Shown: positions 53,162 to 61,205 of the stretch, one piece after another
How positions within the stretch are numbered: position 1 is the stretch's first letter
Layout: every line of letters begins with the position of its first letter
Assembly: GCF_004310665.1 (NCBI RefSeq)
Contig: NZ_SIXF01000003.1
Span: forward strand, 284,326-348,325
DNA: 64,000 nt
Reading direction: 5' to 3'
Source of the DNA: Pedobacter kyonggii
GTDB taxonomy: Bacteria; Bacteroidota; Bacteroidia; Sphingobacteriales; Sphingobacteriaceae
Made by a program: the position numbers and the translations under genes
Notes under the pieces: generated by a model
Told to the model about the DNA's origin: nothing
What the model saw: only the letters and a program-made list of their open reading frames with translations
Databases searched by the model: none

Positions 53162-53749
53162 ATGAGTAGTGCAGTGAAAATTTTAAGAAACTCGGCTTAT
53201 AGCCTGATTGCTTACGCGCTGATTTCAGCCCTAACACATTTTGTTTATGCTGCAATAGATTACAATAACGGTATTTTAAAAATTAATGTTGTCAGACATT
53301 TACCGGCAAACAAAGTTAATGTTAAGGGGTTTGATTTTACAAATAGCGAAATAGGGATAATACAGATAAAACCTAGCCTTATGGATTCAATGATATTAGA
53401 AAATCAAATGTTCAACGATGGCGGTATAAGTGTTGTTTTTTATCTCGCGCTAGGTTGCTCAATTTTATTAGCCATAAAGTTTAAATTGATCAATATCTAT
53501 AAATTGGAAGAGCAGAATGTTTATCAGCTATTGGTTATAATTATGTTTCTGTTTTTAGGGATCAGTATTGCAGGGACGACACTGATGGATAAGTATGTTG
53601 GCGACCTTACAGGTGGTGCATTTAAACACGACCGTACACATGGTTTTTCTAATCTTTATCCTATGGGACTGATTATACTTGCAGTTGCAACCTATCAGTT
53701 TATTGTGTATACCAGAAAACTCAAGCTGGAAAACGATTTAACGATATAA
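53162..53749 (+). CDS. DUF2975-like membrane protein 2
   Basis: A 195-residue membrane protein from the ATG at 53162, two bases after the stop of the preceding gene. Longer in-frame starts would run through that gene and are unlikely. It has four hydrophobic segments (about 12-30, 92-112, 120-145, 168-187) and a larger first loop (about 35-80). Same ending as the upstream protein (ENDLTI). Probably a diverged DUF2975 paralogue. Confidence 0.78.
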   Translation: MSSAVKILRNSAYSLIAYALISALTHFVYAAIDYNNGILKINVVRHLPANKVNVKGFDFTNSEIGIIQIKPSLMDSMILENQMFNDGGISVVFYLALGCSILLAIKFKLINIYKLEEQNVYQLLVIIMFLFLGISIAGTTLMDKYVGDLTGGAFKHDRTHGFSNLYPMGLIILAVATYQFIVYTRKLKLENDLTI

Positions 53750-53753
53750 GCCC

Positions 53754-53960
53754 ATGCCCATAATTGTAAATTTAGATGTAATGTTAGCCAGGCGTAAAAT
53801 GTCGTTAACCGAATTAAGTGAGCGGGTAGGGATTACGATGTCTAATTTATCGATACTCAAAACAGGCAAAGCAAAGGCTGTCCGTTTGGAAACGTTAGAG
53901 GCGATTTGTAAGGCTTTAGATTGCCAGCCAGGTGATATTTTGGAATTCCGCGCAGATTAA
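53754..53960 (+). CDS. XRE-family regulator (YozG-like)
   Basis: A 68-residue single-domain helix-turn-helix protein (MSLTELSERVGITMSNLSIL, then LETLEAICKALDCQPGDIL) typical of the small regulators coupled to DUF2975 proteins. It starts 4 bp after the second membrane protein and clearly belongs to the same operon. Likely autoregulates the operon in response to a membrane signal. Confidence 0.92.
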   Translation: MPIIVNLDVMLARRKMSLTELSERVGITMSNLSILKTGKAKAVRLETLEAICKALDCQPGDILEFRAD

Positions 53961-54231
53961 CCTCCGAAGTCTAGAAGGGATCGAGCGCAGGAAAGACTTC
54001 GTAAGTTTAGCGATAGGTTTTTTGCCGGAGTACGACCGACCCATGTTAAATAAACCTGATAGAGCGAAATACTTTTTAACTGTAGTGCCCATAAATTTTG
54101 TTGTCGTGCCTCAGCATGACAGTTATTGTTTAAAAAGATTGAAGTAATAGCAGGGCTTCCGGAACGAAAAGAACAGGCCCTTGATTTTCAAATAAGTTTG
54201 ATTTCTTTCGACAGTTGTAAGTATAGATAAC
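53961..54231. repeat. Degenerate interspersed repeat after the XRE gene
   Basis: It contains decayed pieces of the 285-bp family (CCTCCGAAGTCTAG, AATAAACCTGATAGAGCGAA, TAATAGCAGGGCTTCCGG). No reading frame is supported. Confidence 0.45.
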
Positions 54232-54264
54232 AAACCTCACAGGTTTTCAAAACCTGTGAGGTTT
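54232..54264. repeat. 33-bp perfect palindrome
   Basis: AAACCTCACAGGTTTT and AAAACCTGTGAGGTTT are perfect complements around one base. It lies between the XRE operon and the sucC terminator and could terminate the former. Confidence 0.7.
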
Positions 54265-54272
54265 AAATAAAC

Positions 54273-54303
54273 AAAAAAACCTTCCAGTTTTCACTGAAAG
54301 GTT
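54273..54303 (-). terminator. Intrinsic terminator after sucC
   Basis: On the minus strand: AACCTTTCAGT, GAAA loop, ACTGGAAGGTT, then seven T. An 11-bp stem with one G-U pair, 50 bp after the sucC stop. Confidence 0.88.
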
Positions 54304-54353
54304 TTAAAATATGTATTACTTTAAGCTTTGGTCTTTCGACTTTTAGCTTAAGC

Positions 54354-55553
54354 CTACGCTTGTTCAGCCAATACTTTAGTTACTAAATCCGCAGCTTCTT
54401 TTAAAGCGATTGCTGAGTAAACCTGAAGGCCAGACTCATCAATTAATTTTTTAGCTTCTTCGGCATTTGTGCCTTGTAAACGGCAGATAATTGGCACTGG
54501 AATGTTACCGATTTCTTTATAAGCATCGATTACACCTTGTGCAACACGATCGCAACGAACAATACCGCCGAAAATGTTGATCAAAATTGCTTTAACGTTA
54601 GGGTCTTTCAAAATGATGTTGAAAGCCGCTTTAACCGTTTGTGCGTTAGCAGTTCCGCCAACGTCTAAGAAGTTAGCTGGCTCACCACCGGCCAATTTAA
54701 TAATATCCATGGTAGCCATAGCTAAACCAGCACCGTTAACCATACAACCTACGTTACCATCAAGGTTAACAAAGTTAAGGTTAGAAGCGCTTGCTTCAAC
54801 TTCCATCGGATCTTCTTCCGTAACATCGCGCATTGCTGCATAGTCAGGATGACGGAATAAAGCGTTTTCATCTAAATTAACTTTAGCATCAACAGCAATT
54901 ACTTTATCATCAGAAGTTTTTAATACCGGATTGATTTCGAACATTGAAGAATCGGTTGCTTCGTAAGCTTTATATAAGGCAGTTACAAACTTAACCATCT
55001 CTTTAAAAGCATTACCGCTAACGCCTAAGTTAAAAGCTACTTTACGGGCCTGGAAACCTTGTAAACCAACTTTAGGATCGATTTCTTCTTTGAAAATTAA
55101 GTGTGGTGTGTGCTCAGCAACTTCTTCGATATCCATACCACCTTCCGTACTGTACATGATAATGTTACGGCCTTTTGCACGGTCTAACAATACAGAGATG
55201 TAGAATTCTTTGGTTTCAGAAGCACCTGGATAATAAACATCCTGGGCAACTAAAATTTTACTCACCAATTTACCTTCTGGACCGGTTTGAGGAGTAACCA
55301 ATTGCATACCAATAATATCGGTTGCACGTTGTTTAACTTCTTCAAGGTTTTTGGCTAATTTAACACCACCACCTTTGCCGCGGCCACCTGCGTGGATTTG
55401 CGCTTTAATTACAACCCAATCAGAATTGTAATCTATTTTCAGTTGCTTAGCAGCCTCAACAGCTTGCTCAGGAGTATCGGCAACTATTCCTTCTTGAACG
55501 TTAACACCGAAACTTTTTAATATTTGTTTACCCTGGTATTCGTGAATATTCAT
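54354..55553 (-). CDS. sucC: Succinyl-CoA synthetase subunit beta
   Basis: A 399-residue ATP-grasp subunit of succinyl-CoA ligase (TCA cycle, substrate-level phosphorylation). The N-terminal MNIHEYQGKQILKSFGV, the HAGGRGKGGGVKLA nucleotide loop and the C-terminal NIFGGIVRCDRVA and RLQGTNAEEAKKL blocks are family hallmarks. sucD is not next to it, which is common in this group. It has its own consensus promoter and terminator. Confidence 0.96.
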   Translation of the reverse strand: MNIHEYQGKQILKSFGVNVQEGIVADTPEQAVEAAKQLKIDYNSDWVVIKAQIHAGGRGKGGGVKLAKNLEEVKQRATDIIGMQLVTPQTGPEGKLVSKILVAQDVYYPGASETKEFYISVLLDRAKGRNIIMYSTEGGMDIEEVAEHTPHLIFKEEIDPKVGLQGFQARKVAFNLGVSGNAFKEMVKFVTALYKAYEATDSSMFEINPVLKTSDDKVIAVDAKVNLDENALFRHPDYAAMRDVTEEDPMEVEASASNLNFVNLDGNVGCMVNGAGLAMATMDIIKLAGGEPANFLDVGGTANAQTVKAAFNIILKDPNVKAILINIFGGIVRCDRVAQGVIDAYKEIGNIPVPIICRLQGTNAEEAKKLIDESGLQVYSAIALKEAADLVTKVLAEQA

Positions 55554-55570
55554 TTGCTACAAAATTTGCC

Positions 55571-55601
55571 CAAAGCTACAATTTCAAACCCTTTAAACAA
55601 A
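55571..55601 (-). promoter_or_regulatory. Promoter of sucC
   Basis: On the minus strand: TTTG (55598-55601), 19-base spacer, TAGCTTTG (55571-55578). A perfect Bacteroidota vegetative promoter, 17 bases before the ATG. Confidence 0.88.
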
Positions 55602-55914
55602 TAGCAATTGCCGATTTTTTCAGAAAATGAACGTTTTGTGTTAAACTGGAAATTAGTGCCTGTAATGTGCGCTAGTTTATGGTGTCCCGCTGATTTCGCA
55701 GATATACGCAGAGATTTTTTATTTGAAAGTGAGAGGGCGGTTCTTCGTGGCGGCTTGTGGCCCTGCTTTTCGCTATAAGTCCTCACTACGCTCCGGGTTT
55801 ACCGCTGTAATCAGGCTTAAAAACAAAGTTGGTTCTAACAAATGCAAAAAAAAATATATTCCCTCTGCGCTAATTATCTTAAATCTGCGGGAACAAAACG
55901 GTTAATAGTGTTCT
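55602..55914. repeat. Second repeat family, copy B
   Basis: The segment 55680-55900 matches, inverted, the repeat at about 14133-14440. GATTTCGCAGATATACGC, AAGTCCTCACT and TTAAAAACAAAGTTGGTTC are shared. A 60-codon frame at 55723 resembles the minus-strand frame of the other copy but is probably part of the repeat, not a gene. Confidence 0.6.
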
Positions 55915-56223
55915 CTAACTTCCTGCAAATGGTGTTCCGAAGATACCAACAGCCAGTTCTGCCCAGATAAGGAATAAGGCCAGTAAAATAGCAACAAGTA
56001 TTACTGTTCTTAGGGTACCCGTTTTTAAATTTCTGATTACAAGTTCTATAGCCAAACCTGTGCTGAGTAATAATATGCCTGCGATTACAAAATCGGATAG
56101 TGTCCAATTCACTTCATTAGTAAACTGCATGGCTATTAATGGAATAGCCAATATTGACGCTATTACACTTAAAATGATGGTAATTCTTAATTTACCTGGA
56201 TTTAATGTTTCTTGATTTTTCAT
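55915..56223 (-). CDS. Small membrane protein of unknown function
   Basis: A 102-residue protein with three hydrophobic segments (about 14-34, 43-62, 74-95) and a short charged N-terminus (MKNQETLNPGKLR). I do not recognise the family. It has its own upstream spacer (146 bp) from the DUF4173 gene and could be a separate unit. Confidence 0.65.
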   Translation of the reverse strand: MKNQETLNPGKLRITIILSVIASILAIPLIAMQFTNEVNWTLSDFVIAGILLLSTGLAIELVIRNLKTGTLRTVILVAILLALFLIWAELAVGIFGTPFAGS

Positions 56224-56368
56224 GATTTTATATTTAAATATACGTTTTAAATGGATAATTAAATTATTTTTAGTTTCCCCGATGCGGTCTGCATCAGGGA
56301 GCTAAGGTTGAGCGGTTAATTATAAAATGATCTGCAAAACGGCTTTAACTTCATGATTTTTGACGCTA

Positions 56369-57937
56369 TTATTTTTTACTTATACCAAAATATTGCGCCG
56401 TATTCCAATCCTGCAGGTTCCAAGATAGCCAGCTTACGCCTTCATAACGTTCTTTAAAATAGCCAATACGCTTGTCCAATTGGTCTCTATAAAAGTCTGC
56501 TATTTGGGGTTTGGCAATCTCTCTTCCATATAGGTCTTTAGAAAGTGTGTAATGCAGCTTTGATCTGTTTTTATCTAAAATGGGCAGGGTTTTGTCGGAT
56601 AATGAAAGGAGATAATCGGCATCGATGCCAACCTGATCACTTTTCGATAAATTGTATTTCACAATAAAAATATCCCAGTTTATTAAACTAAAAGCCAATA
56701 ATAGGGCGAACCAGATATTTCCATTTACTTTAAATAGATAAAATAAGGTTCTCTGTTTAGCTACTTTTAAATATACCGTGGCTAAGCCAATAATACAGAG
56801 TATTGCAAATACCAATACACCGATTCTTTTATGCGTTAAACCATGGAATTCAATATAATAACCATCGCGGATAAAAACCGAGATAATGAGGATAAAATTT
56901 TGGACCATCCATGTAATGACTAAAATTTTAAGTGGTTTGCTTTTGCTGTAAAAGTTTAAGTTTCCACGGAAAAAATATAGGATTACGGCCATCGCCAGTA
57001 TGATGCTGAAGATTAAGGTGTTTGTACCATCATGAAGGTCGGCAGAGAAATTTCCTGCAGGTTTGTATCCAAACCAAAGTGTAGAAATATCGATCGTATT
57101 TAATAACAACAATAGCAGGTTAAGTGCAACGAATGAAATTACACCTACAATATACTCGGTTTTTAGGGCCATTTTCCGTGTTAGGAGGTTGCCGCTAAAT
57201 ATTTCTACAATATTGTACCAAATCGTTTTTTGACCTGATGTTCTTCTGATCCTTACTAATTGTTCCTTGCATTTCAGTTCTGCTTTTTCTAAACTTTTAT
57301 CAAAAAATGCAAGCAATAAACCGCCTGTTAAAACTAATCCGAAACAGAAATGTATGATGCGGTCGATACTTAAATCTTTGAAAAAGAAATGAAGGATATC
57401 TTCGAAAAACTGTGCGATGTTCGTTAATATGCTTTCGGCATAGTGTGCAAAAACATTATTGGCCGCAGAATACAAACACGCAAAAAAGATTACGGCAATA
57501 ACGGGTATAAAAATGTACTTGATTAATTTGAAAATAGGTTTCAGGTTAAAATTGCCTATGCTTATTTTACTTAAATGTTGCACCGCATTAAATGGAACCG
57601 TAATCATTTGTAAAATACTGGCAAGAAAAGCAGTAAAAATTGTTCTGATCTGCTGGTTATGACTAAAACCGATAAATAAAAGTAAACTGATGTAATAGGT
57701 AGCAACAGATAAATCAGAGTTATTAACCACCACCAGTATCGCTGCTAAAAGATGCGCTAAGCTATAAATTTTTAGTTTAGTGCTTTTAACTACATCTGGA
57801 TTAATAAAGGTAATAGCCAGTAAATAGATGCTATAAATAAGCAGATTGAGCGCTAATCTTTCCTGCCAGAAAAGAAAAGTAAATAACAGTCCGCCCAATA
57901 GGGCAGAGAGTAAAAGGAGATTTGATTTATTCTTCAT
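56369..57937 (-). CDS. DUF4173-family membrane protein
   Basis: A 522-residue integral membrane protein with about 11-12 hydrophobic segments covering residues 5-430 and a soluble C-terminal tail (about 435-522). The WFGYKPAGNFSADLHDGTNTL segment and the overall layout agree with DUF4173 proteins, function unknown. It is the last gene of a minus-strand operon that also encodes a winged-helix regulator and two small membrane proteins, suggesting a membrane stress or homeostasis module. Confidence 0.8.
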   Translation of the reverse strand: MKNKSNLLLLSALLGGLLFTFLFWQERLALNLLIYSIYLLAITFINPDVVKSTKLKIYSLAHLLAAILVVVNNSDLSVATYYISLLLFIGFSHNQQIRTIFTAFLASILQMITVPFNAVQHLSKISIGNFNLKPIFKLIKYIFIPVIAVIFFACLYSAANNVFAHYAESILTNIAQFFEDILHFFFKDLSIDRIIHFCFGLVLTGGLLLAFFDKSLEKAELKCKEQLVRIRRTSGQKTIWYNIVEIFSGNLLTRKMALKTEYIVGVISFVALNLLLLLLNTIDISTLWFGYKPAGNFSADLHDGTNTLIFSIILAMAVILYFFRGNLNFYSKSKPLKILVITWMVQNFILIISVFIRDGYYIEFHGLTHKRIGVLVFAILCIIGLATVYLKVAKQRTLFYLFKVNGNIWFALLLAFSLINWDIFIVKYNLSKSDQVGIDADYLLSLSDKTLPILDKNRSKLHYTLSKDLYGREIAKPQIADFYRDQLDKRIGYFKERYEGVSWLSWNLQDWNTAQYFGISKK

Positions 57938-57938
57938 T

Positions 57939-58241
57939 TTATAATATGATTGTGGTTACAATTAAGAAATACATAATAGCAATAGGGATGTTGACGAGCT
58001 GGAGTAATATGGTCGATATTGAGGATGCTCTGTTTGATGTATAAATGAAACTAGAAACGATGAGGGCATGTATTACAAACAGGTTAACTATAATGGCAAT
58101 AGAAAGATATATAAGGCCAAAAGAGATCAGAAATTCAGCCCTGAAAAGGCAAAAACTAAGAAATAGAGCAGTTCCTGCAATAAAAGAAGTCACTGCGGTT
58201 TTCTTCCCAATTTTAATAGTTAAAAGAGCTGTGTTTTTCAT
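57939..58241 (-). CDS. Small membrane protein of unknown function
   Basis: A 100-residue protein with three to four hydrophobic segments (about 14-33, 35-60, 75-98) that nearly fill it. Its stop codon is adjacent to the start of the DUF4173 gene, so the two are cotranscribed. No known motif. Confidence 0.65.
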   Translation of the reverse strand: MKNTALLTIKIGKKTAVTSFIAGTALFLSFCLFRAEFLISFGLIYLSIAIIVNLFVIHALIVSSFIYTSNRASSISTILLQLVNIPIAIMYFLIVTTIIL

Positions 58242-58287
58242 TTTAAAAGTGCTTTGAAATTCAAAGTAAATAATTAAAAAAAATGAC

Positions 58288-58584
58288 TTATAGTTTTTTG
58301 ATCATTTTTTCAAGTGCATCTAAGTGTGCTTTAAAGGCTTGTTTGCCCAAAGCCGTGATGGAGTAGGTGGTACTGGTTTTTCTGCCGATAAAACCTTTGT
58401 GTACCTTGATAAATTCTGCCTGCTCTAAAGTATTCAGGTGTGAGGCCAGGTTTCCATCTGTTAATTCAAGCATCTGTTTCAGGTCGTTAAAGCCAATTTC
58501 ATCGTTTACCACCAGGATAGACATTACGCCCAACCTGATCCGGCTATCGAATATTTTATTTAAATCTGCTATCGGGTTTTTCAT
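58288..58584 (-). CDS. Winged-helix transcriptional regulator
   Basis: A 98-residue ArsR/PadR-like winged-helix domain: FDSRIRLGVMSILVVNDEI, the recognition helix TDGNLASHLNTLEQAEFI (about 43-60) and the wing KGFIGRKTSTTYSITALG. The family is the short regulator type often encoded with DUF4173-like membrane proteins. It starts 2 bp after the stop of the upstream membrane protein gene, so it lies inside the operon and probably regulates it. Confidence 0.88.
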   Translation of the reverse strand: MKNPIADLNKIFDSRIRLGVMSILVVNDEIGFNDLKQMLELTDGNLASHLNTLEQAEFIKVHKGFIGRKTSTTYSITALGKQAFKAHLDALEKMIKKL

Positions 58585-58586
58585 CC

Positions 58587-59222
58587 TTACTGACCTCTCT
58601 CATATTTAAAATACATTAAAAGACCATAAACAATGTGCAATATACCAAAGCCGAAAGCCCAAAAAAATAAGCCATAACCTATGTAAAACATACAGATTAA
58701 TCCCAATATTACCTCGCAAAGCCCCAGGTAGCGAATGTCGCTGTAAGTATATTTACTGGCATTAATAAGCGCCAAACCATAGAAAATTAAACAACTTGGT
58801 GCAACAATAGCATAAGTGTTAGGATGGTTAACCAATAAAGCAATAATAAACAAACCTCCGGCAACCAACGGGACAAATAAATTAATTAAAAGTGCTTTCG
58901 AGGTTTTATCCCAGATTGGAAGATTATTTTTCTGACTTTTTCTATAAGTAAATAAAACGCCGCCAGCCAGAGCAATCACCAAAACAAAAATGCCAAGTTT
59001 TATTAAGTTAAACTCCAGGTCCATTTCTCCATCAACGCCGTAACCGTAACCGCGTTTGCCAATAAACTTATTTATTTCGTCATTGGCAAAATAAGCCCCA
59101 ATTAAAGCGATAACGCCTGCAAAAACACCAGATAAACCGCTCAAAGAAATAAATCTCGATGACCTGTCCATCATTTGTCTGATATCTTTTAAGGCATTTA
59201 ATTGTTCTTCTTGAGTGCTCAT
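58587..59222 (-). CDS. Membrane protein of unknown function
   Basis: A 211-residue protein. A short N-terminal helix (TQEEQLNALKDIRQMMDRSSRF) precedes five to six hydrophobic segments (about 25-45, 72-90, 108-128, 136-152, 160-200). First gene of the minus-strand operon with the winged-helix regulator. Similar proteins paired with this regulator type are common in Bacteroidota; the function is not known to me. Confidence 0.72.
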   Translation of the reverse strand: MSTQEEQLNALKDIRQMMDRSSRFISLSGLSGVFAGVIALIGAYFANDEINKFIGKRGYGYGVDGEMDLEFNLIKLGIFVLVIALAGGVLFTYRKSQKNNLPIWDKTSKALLINLFVPLVAGGLFIIALLVNHPNTYAIVAPSCLIFYGLALINASKYTYSDIRYLGLCEVILGLICMFYIGYGLFFWAFGFGILHIVYGLLMYFKYERGQ

Positions 59223-59386
59223 TTTAAAAGTGCTTTGTTTTTCAAAGTTAAATAAGAAATTGATATTTCCAAAATTATTTTTTTTCCTTTGGGATGATTA
59301 CACAGATTTAGAGATTACACAGATTCTAATTTTAGCTTTGGTCTTTAGTCTTTAGTCTTTGTGCTTTGGCCTTTAACCTTTTTTAT

Positions 59387-59394
59387 TAAATTTG
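59387..59394 (+). promoter_or_regulatory. -7 box of the lolD-like gene
   Basis: TAAATTTG matches TAnnTTTG and ends 4 bases before the ATG at 59399, again compatible with a leaderless transcript. It is preceded by a CTTTAGTCTTTAGTCTTTG low-complexity run. Confidence 0.5.
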
Positions 59395-59398
59395 AAGC

Positions 59399-60049
59399 AT
59401 GCTAAAAGCCACTGGAATAAGAAAATCGTACGGAAATCTGCAAATTTTAAAAGGCGTAAATTTTGAAGTGCAAAAAGGGGAGATTGTAAGTATTATTGGG
59501 CCATCTGGTGCAGGTAAAAGTACTTTATTGCATATTTTAGGAACATTGGATAAACCGGATGAGGGATCTGTAGAGTTAAAAGGCACTGTTATTAATAGAT
59601 TGAATGGCGATTTGTTGAGTACTTTCCGCAATCAGAATATTGGTTTTGTATTTCAGTTTCATCATTTGTTGCCAGAATTTAGTGCCATTGAAAATATTTG
59701 CATCCCGGCATTTATAGCCAAAACCAATAAAAAACAGGCCGAAAGCAGGGCATTTGAACTATTAGATCTGTTTGGACTAAAAGACAGAGCCCAGCATAAG
59801 CCCAATCAGCTCTCTGGCGGTGAGCAGCAACGTGTGGCCATTGCGAGAGCACTGATTAATAATCCTTCAATTATATTGGCTGATGAACCATCAGGGAATT
59901 TAGACTCTGAAAATGCAGCCGGATTACACCAGTTGTTTGTAAGTTTGCGCGATAATTTCCATCAAACCTTTGTAATTGTTACGCACAATGAACACCTCGC
60001 AAAAACCAGCGACCGCGTAGTGAGCATGAAAGATGGTTTAATCGTATAA
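59399..60049 (+). CDS. lolD: ABC transporter ATPase, LolD type
   Basis: A 216-residue ATPase with Walker [10 protein letters not shown], signature [15 protein letters not shown], Walker B IILADEP, D-loop GNLDS and switch His (VTHNEH). Sequence and length fit LolD, the motor of the lipoprotein-releasing LolCE complex, although no lolC/E permease is adjacent. Probably monocistronic. Confidence 0.9.
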   Translation: MLKATGIRKSYGNLQILKGVNFEVQKGEIVSIIGPSGAGKSTLLHILGTLDKPDEGSVELKGTVINRLNGDLLSTFRNQNIGFVFQFHHLLPEFSAIENICIPAFIAKTNKKQAESRAFELLDLFGLKDRAQHKPNQLSGGEQQRVAIARALINNPSIILADEPSGNLDSENAAGLHQLFVSLRDNFHQTFVIVTHNEHLAKTSDRVVSMKDGLIV

Positions 60050-60113
60050 AATCATATCATTCTATAGTTAGCCACGCTATCATTAATTAACTTATTCATT
60101 CAATCATTATACT

Positions 60114-60593
60114 TTGAAAATACTGATAACAGGGGGAAACAATGCTAAGGCTTTGAAGCTGATGAAAGCATTTCCCAGTCATTTTGTTTTACTTGCCGAC
60201 TATGGTGATGTACCGGGGATTGTAACTGAAAATTATGCCTTTTTATCGTTAGGTGTTTTAAATAAAGACAGTATCGCTCATATTCTATTAAATTTTTGTA
60301 TCACTGAGTCCATAGATTGTATTATCCCCTTGCACCATTATGAGCTTGAGCCACTGGCTAAATCTGCTGTGCTTTTTGGCGAGTATGGAATCCAGGTGCT
60401 GTTGCCCGATGCTGATGTAATTGCTGATTATCTAACGGAAGAAAAGCTTACTTATCAAAATTTTGTAGTGTTTATTCACGGTGATCAGATTTTTTCAACC
60501 GAAAAGGGGTCTCTACCTACAAATGTATCTCCCAAATTAAATGGGGTATTTGGTTATAACAATGCTGATGATTTAAAACTTTTTACAATTTAA
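60114..60593 (+). CDS. Pre-ATP-grasp-like protein (TTG start)
   Basis: A 159-residue protein beginning with KILITGGNNAKALKLMKAF, then a Rossmann-like region ending in IDCIIPLHHYELEPLA, as in the N-terminal (pre-ATP-grasp) domain of carbamoyl-phosphate synthase-like enzymes. The ATP-grasp domain itself is missing. The start is a TTG at 60114; no ATG fits. It is followed within 2 bp by the HAD gene, whose product may complete its function. Precise role unknown. Confidence 0.65.
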   Translation: MKILITGGNNAKALKLMKAFPSHFVLLADYGDVPGIVTENYAFLSLGVLNKDSIAHILLNFCITESIDCIIPLHHYELEPLAKSAVLFGEYGIQVLLPDADVIADYLTEEKLTYQNFVVFIHGDQIFSTEKGSLPTNVSPKLNGVFGYNNADDLKLFTI

Positions 60594-60594
60594 T

Positions 60595-61203
60595 ATGGAT
60601 GCATATCAATACGTTAAGGACAAACAGATTGTAATTTTTGAATTGGACGATGTGCTTTTTCCAGAGAAAGATTATCTGTTACAGGTTTATTATCTGTTTG
60701 CCCAGTTTATAGAATACACCGAGCAAAAAAGTGCACAGCCTATTATTGAATTTATGCGTGCAGCATACGAAAGTAATGGTACTGAAAAACTTTTTGAGAA
60801 AACAGCAGGTCAGTTTGCCATTGATATGAAGTACAAGCATAATTTTGATCTTCTACATCAGAATGCCCGTTTACCTTTAAAACTTTTGCTTTATAAAAAT
60901 ATGCTCGGGTTTATGCAGGAACTTGTGGTAGACCGCAAACAAATATTTATTGTAACTGCCGGTAACCCTGAGCAACAACTTAATAAAATTAAGCAAACAG
61001 AGTGGAATGGGCTAGAGCAATACCTTACGGTATATTTTGTTGAGGAACTGGGCTTAACCAAAGCAGAAATTTTTCAGAACATACTAAACAGCAATAATTT
61101 GTCGCCTAACCAAGCGTTAGTTGTTGGTGCAAATAAATTTGATGAGCAACAATCTAAATTAATTAATTTGCCGTATATTGTGTCACTAGAAATTTACAAG
61201 TAA
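60595..61203 (+). CDS. HAD-superfamily hydrolase-like protein
   Basis: A 202-residue HAD-like protein. Motif I is altered: IVIFELDDVLFPE has ELDDV where DxDxT/V is usual, so the nucleophilic Asp is replaced by Glu and catalysis is doubtful. Motif II is seen as IFIVTAGNPEQQL, and the motif IV region as ALVVGANKFDE with Asn where an acidic residue is expected. Located between the pre-ATP-grasp-like gene and the S41 protease gene with 1-2 bp gaps, so it is one operon. It may be a substrate-binding or regulatory pseudo-enzyme. Confidence 0.72.
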   Translation: MDAYQYVKDKQIVIFELDDVLFPEKDYLLQVYYLFAQFIEYTEQKSAQPIIEFMRAAYESNGTEKLFEKTAGQFAIDMKYKHNFDLLHQNARLPLKLLLYKNMLGFMQELVVDRKQIFIVTAGNPEQQLNKIKQTEWNGLEQYLTVYFVEELGLTKAEIFQNILNSNNLSPNQALVVGANKFDEQQSKLINLPYIVSLEIYK

Positions 61204-61205
61204 AT

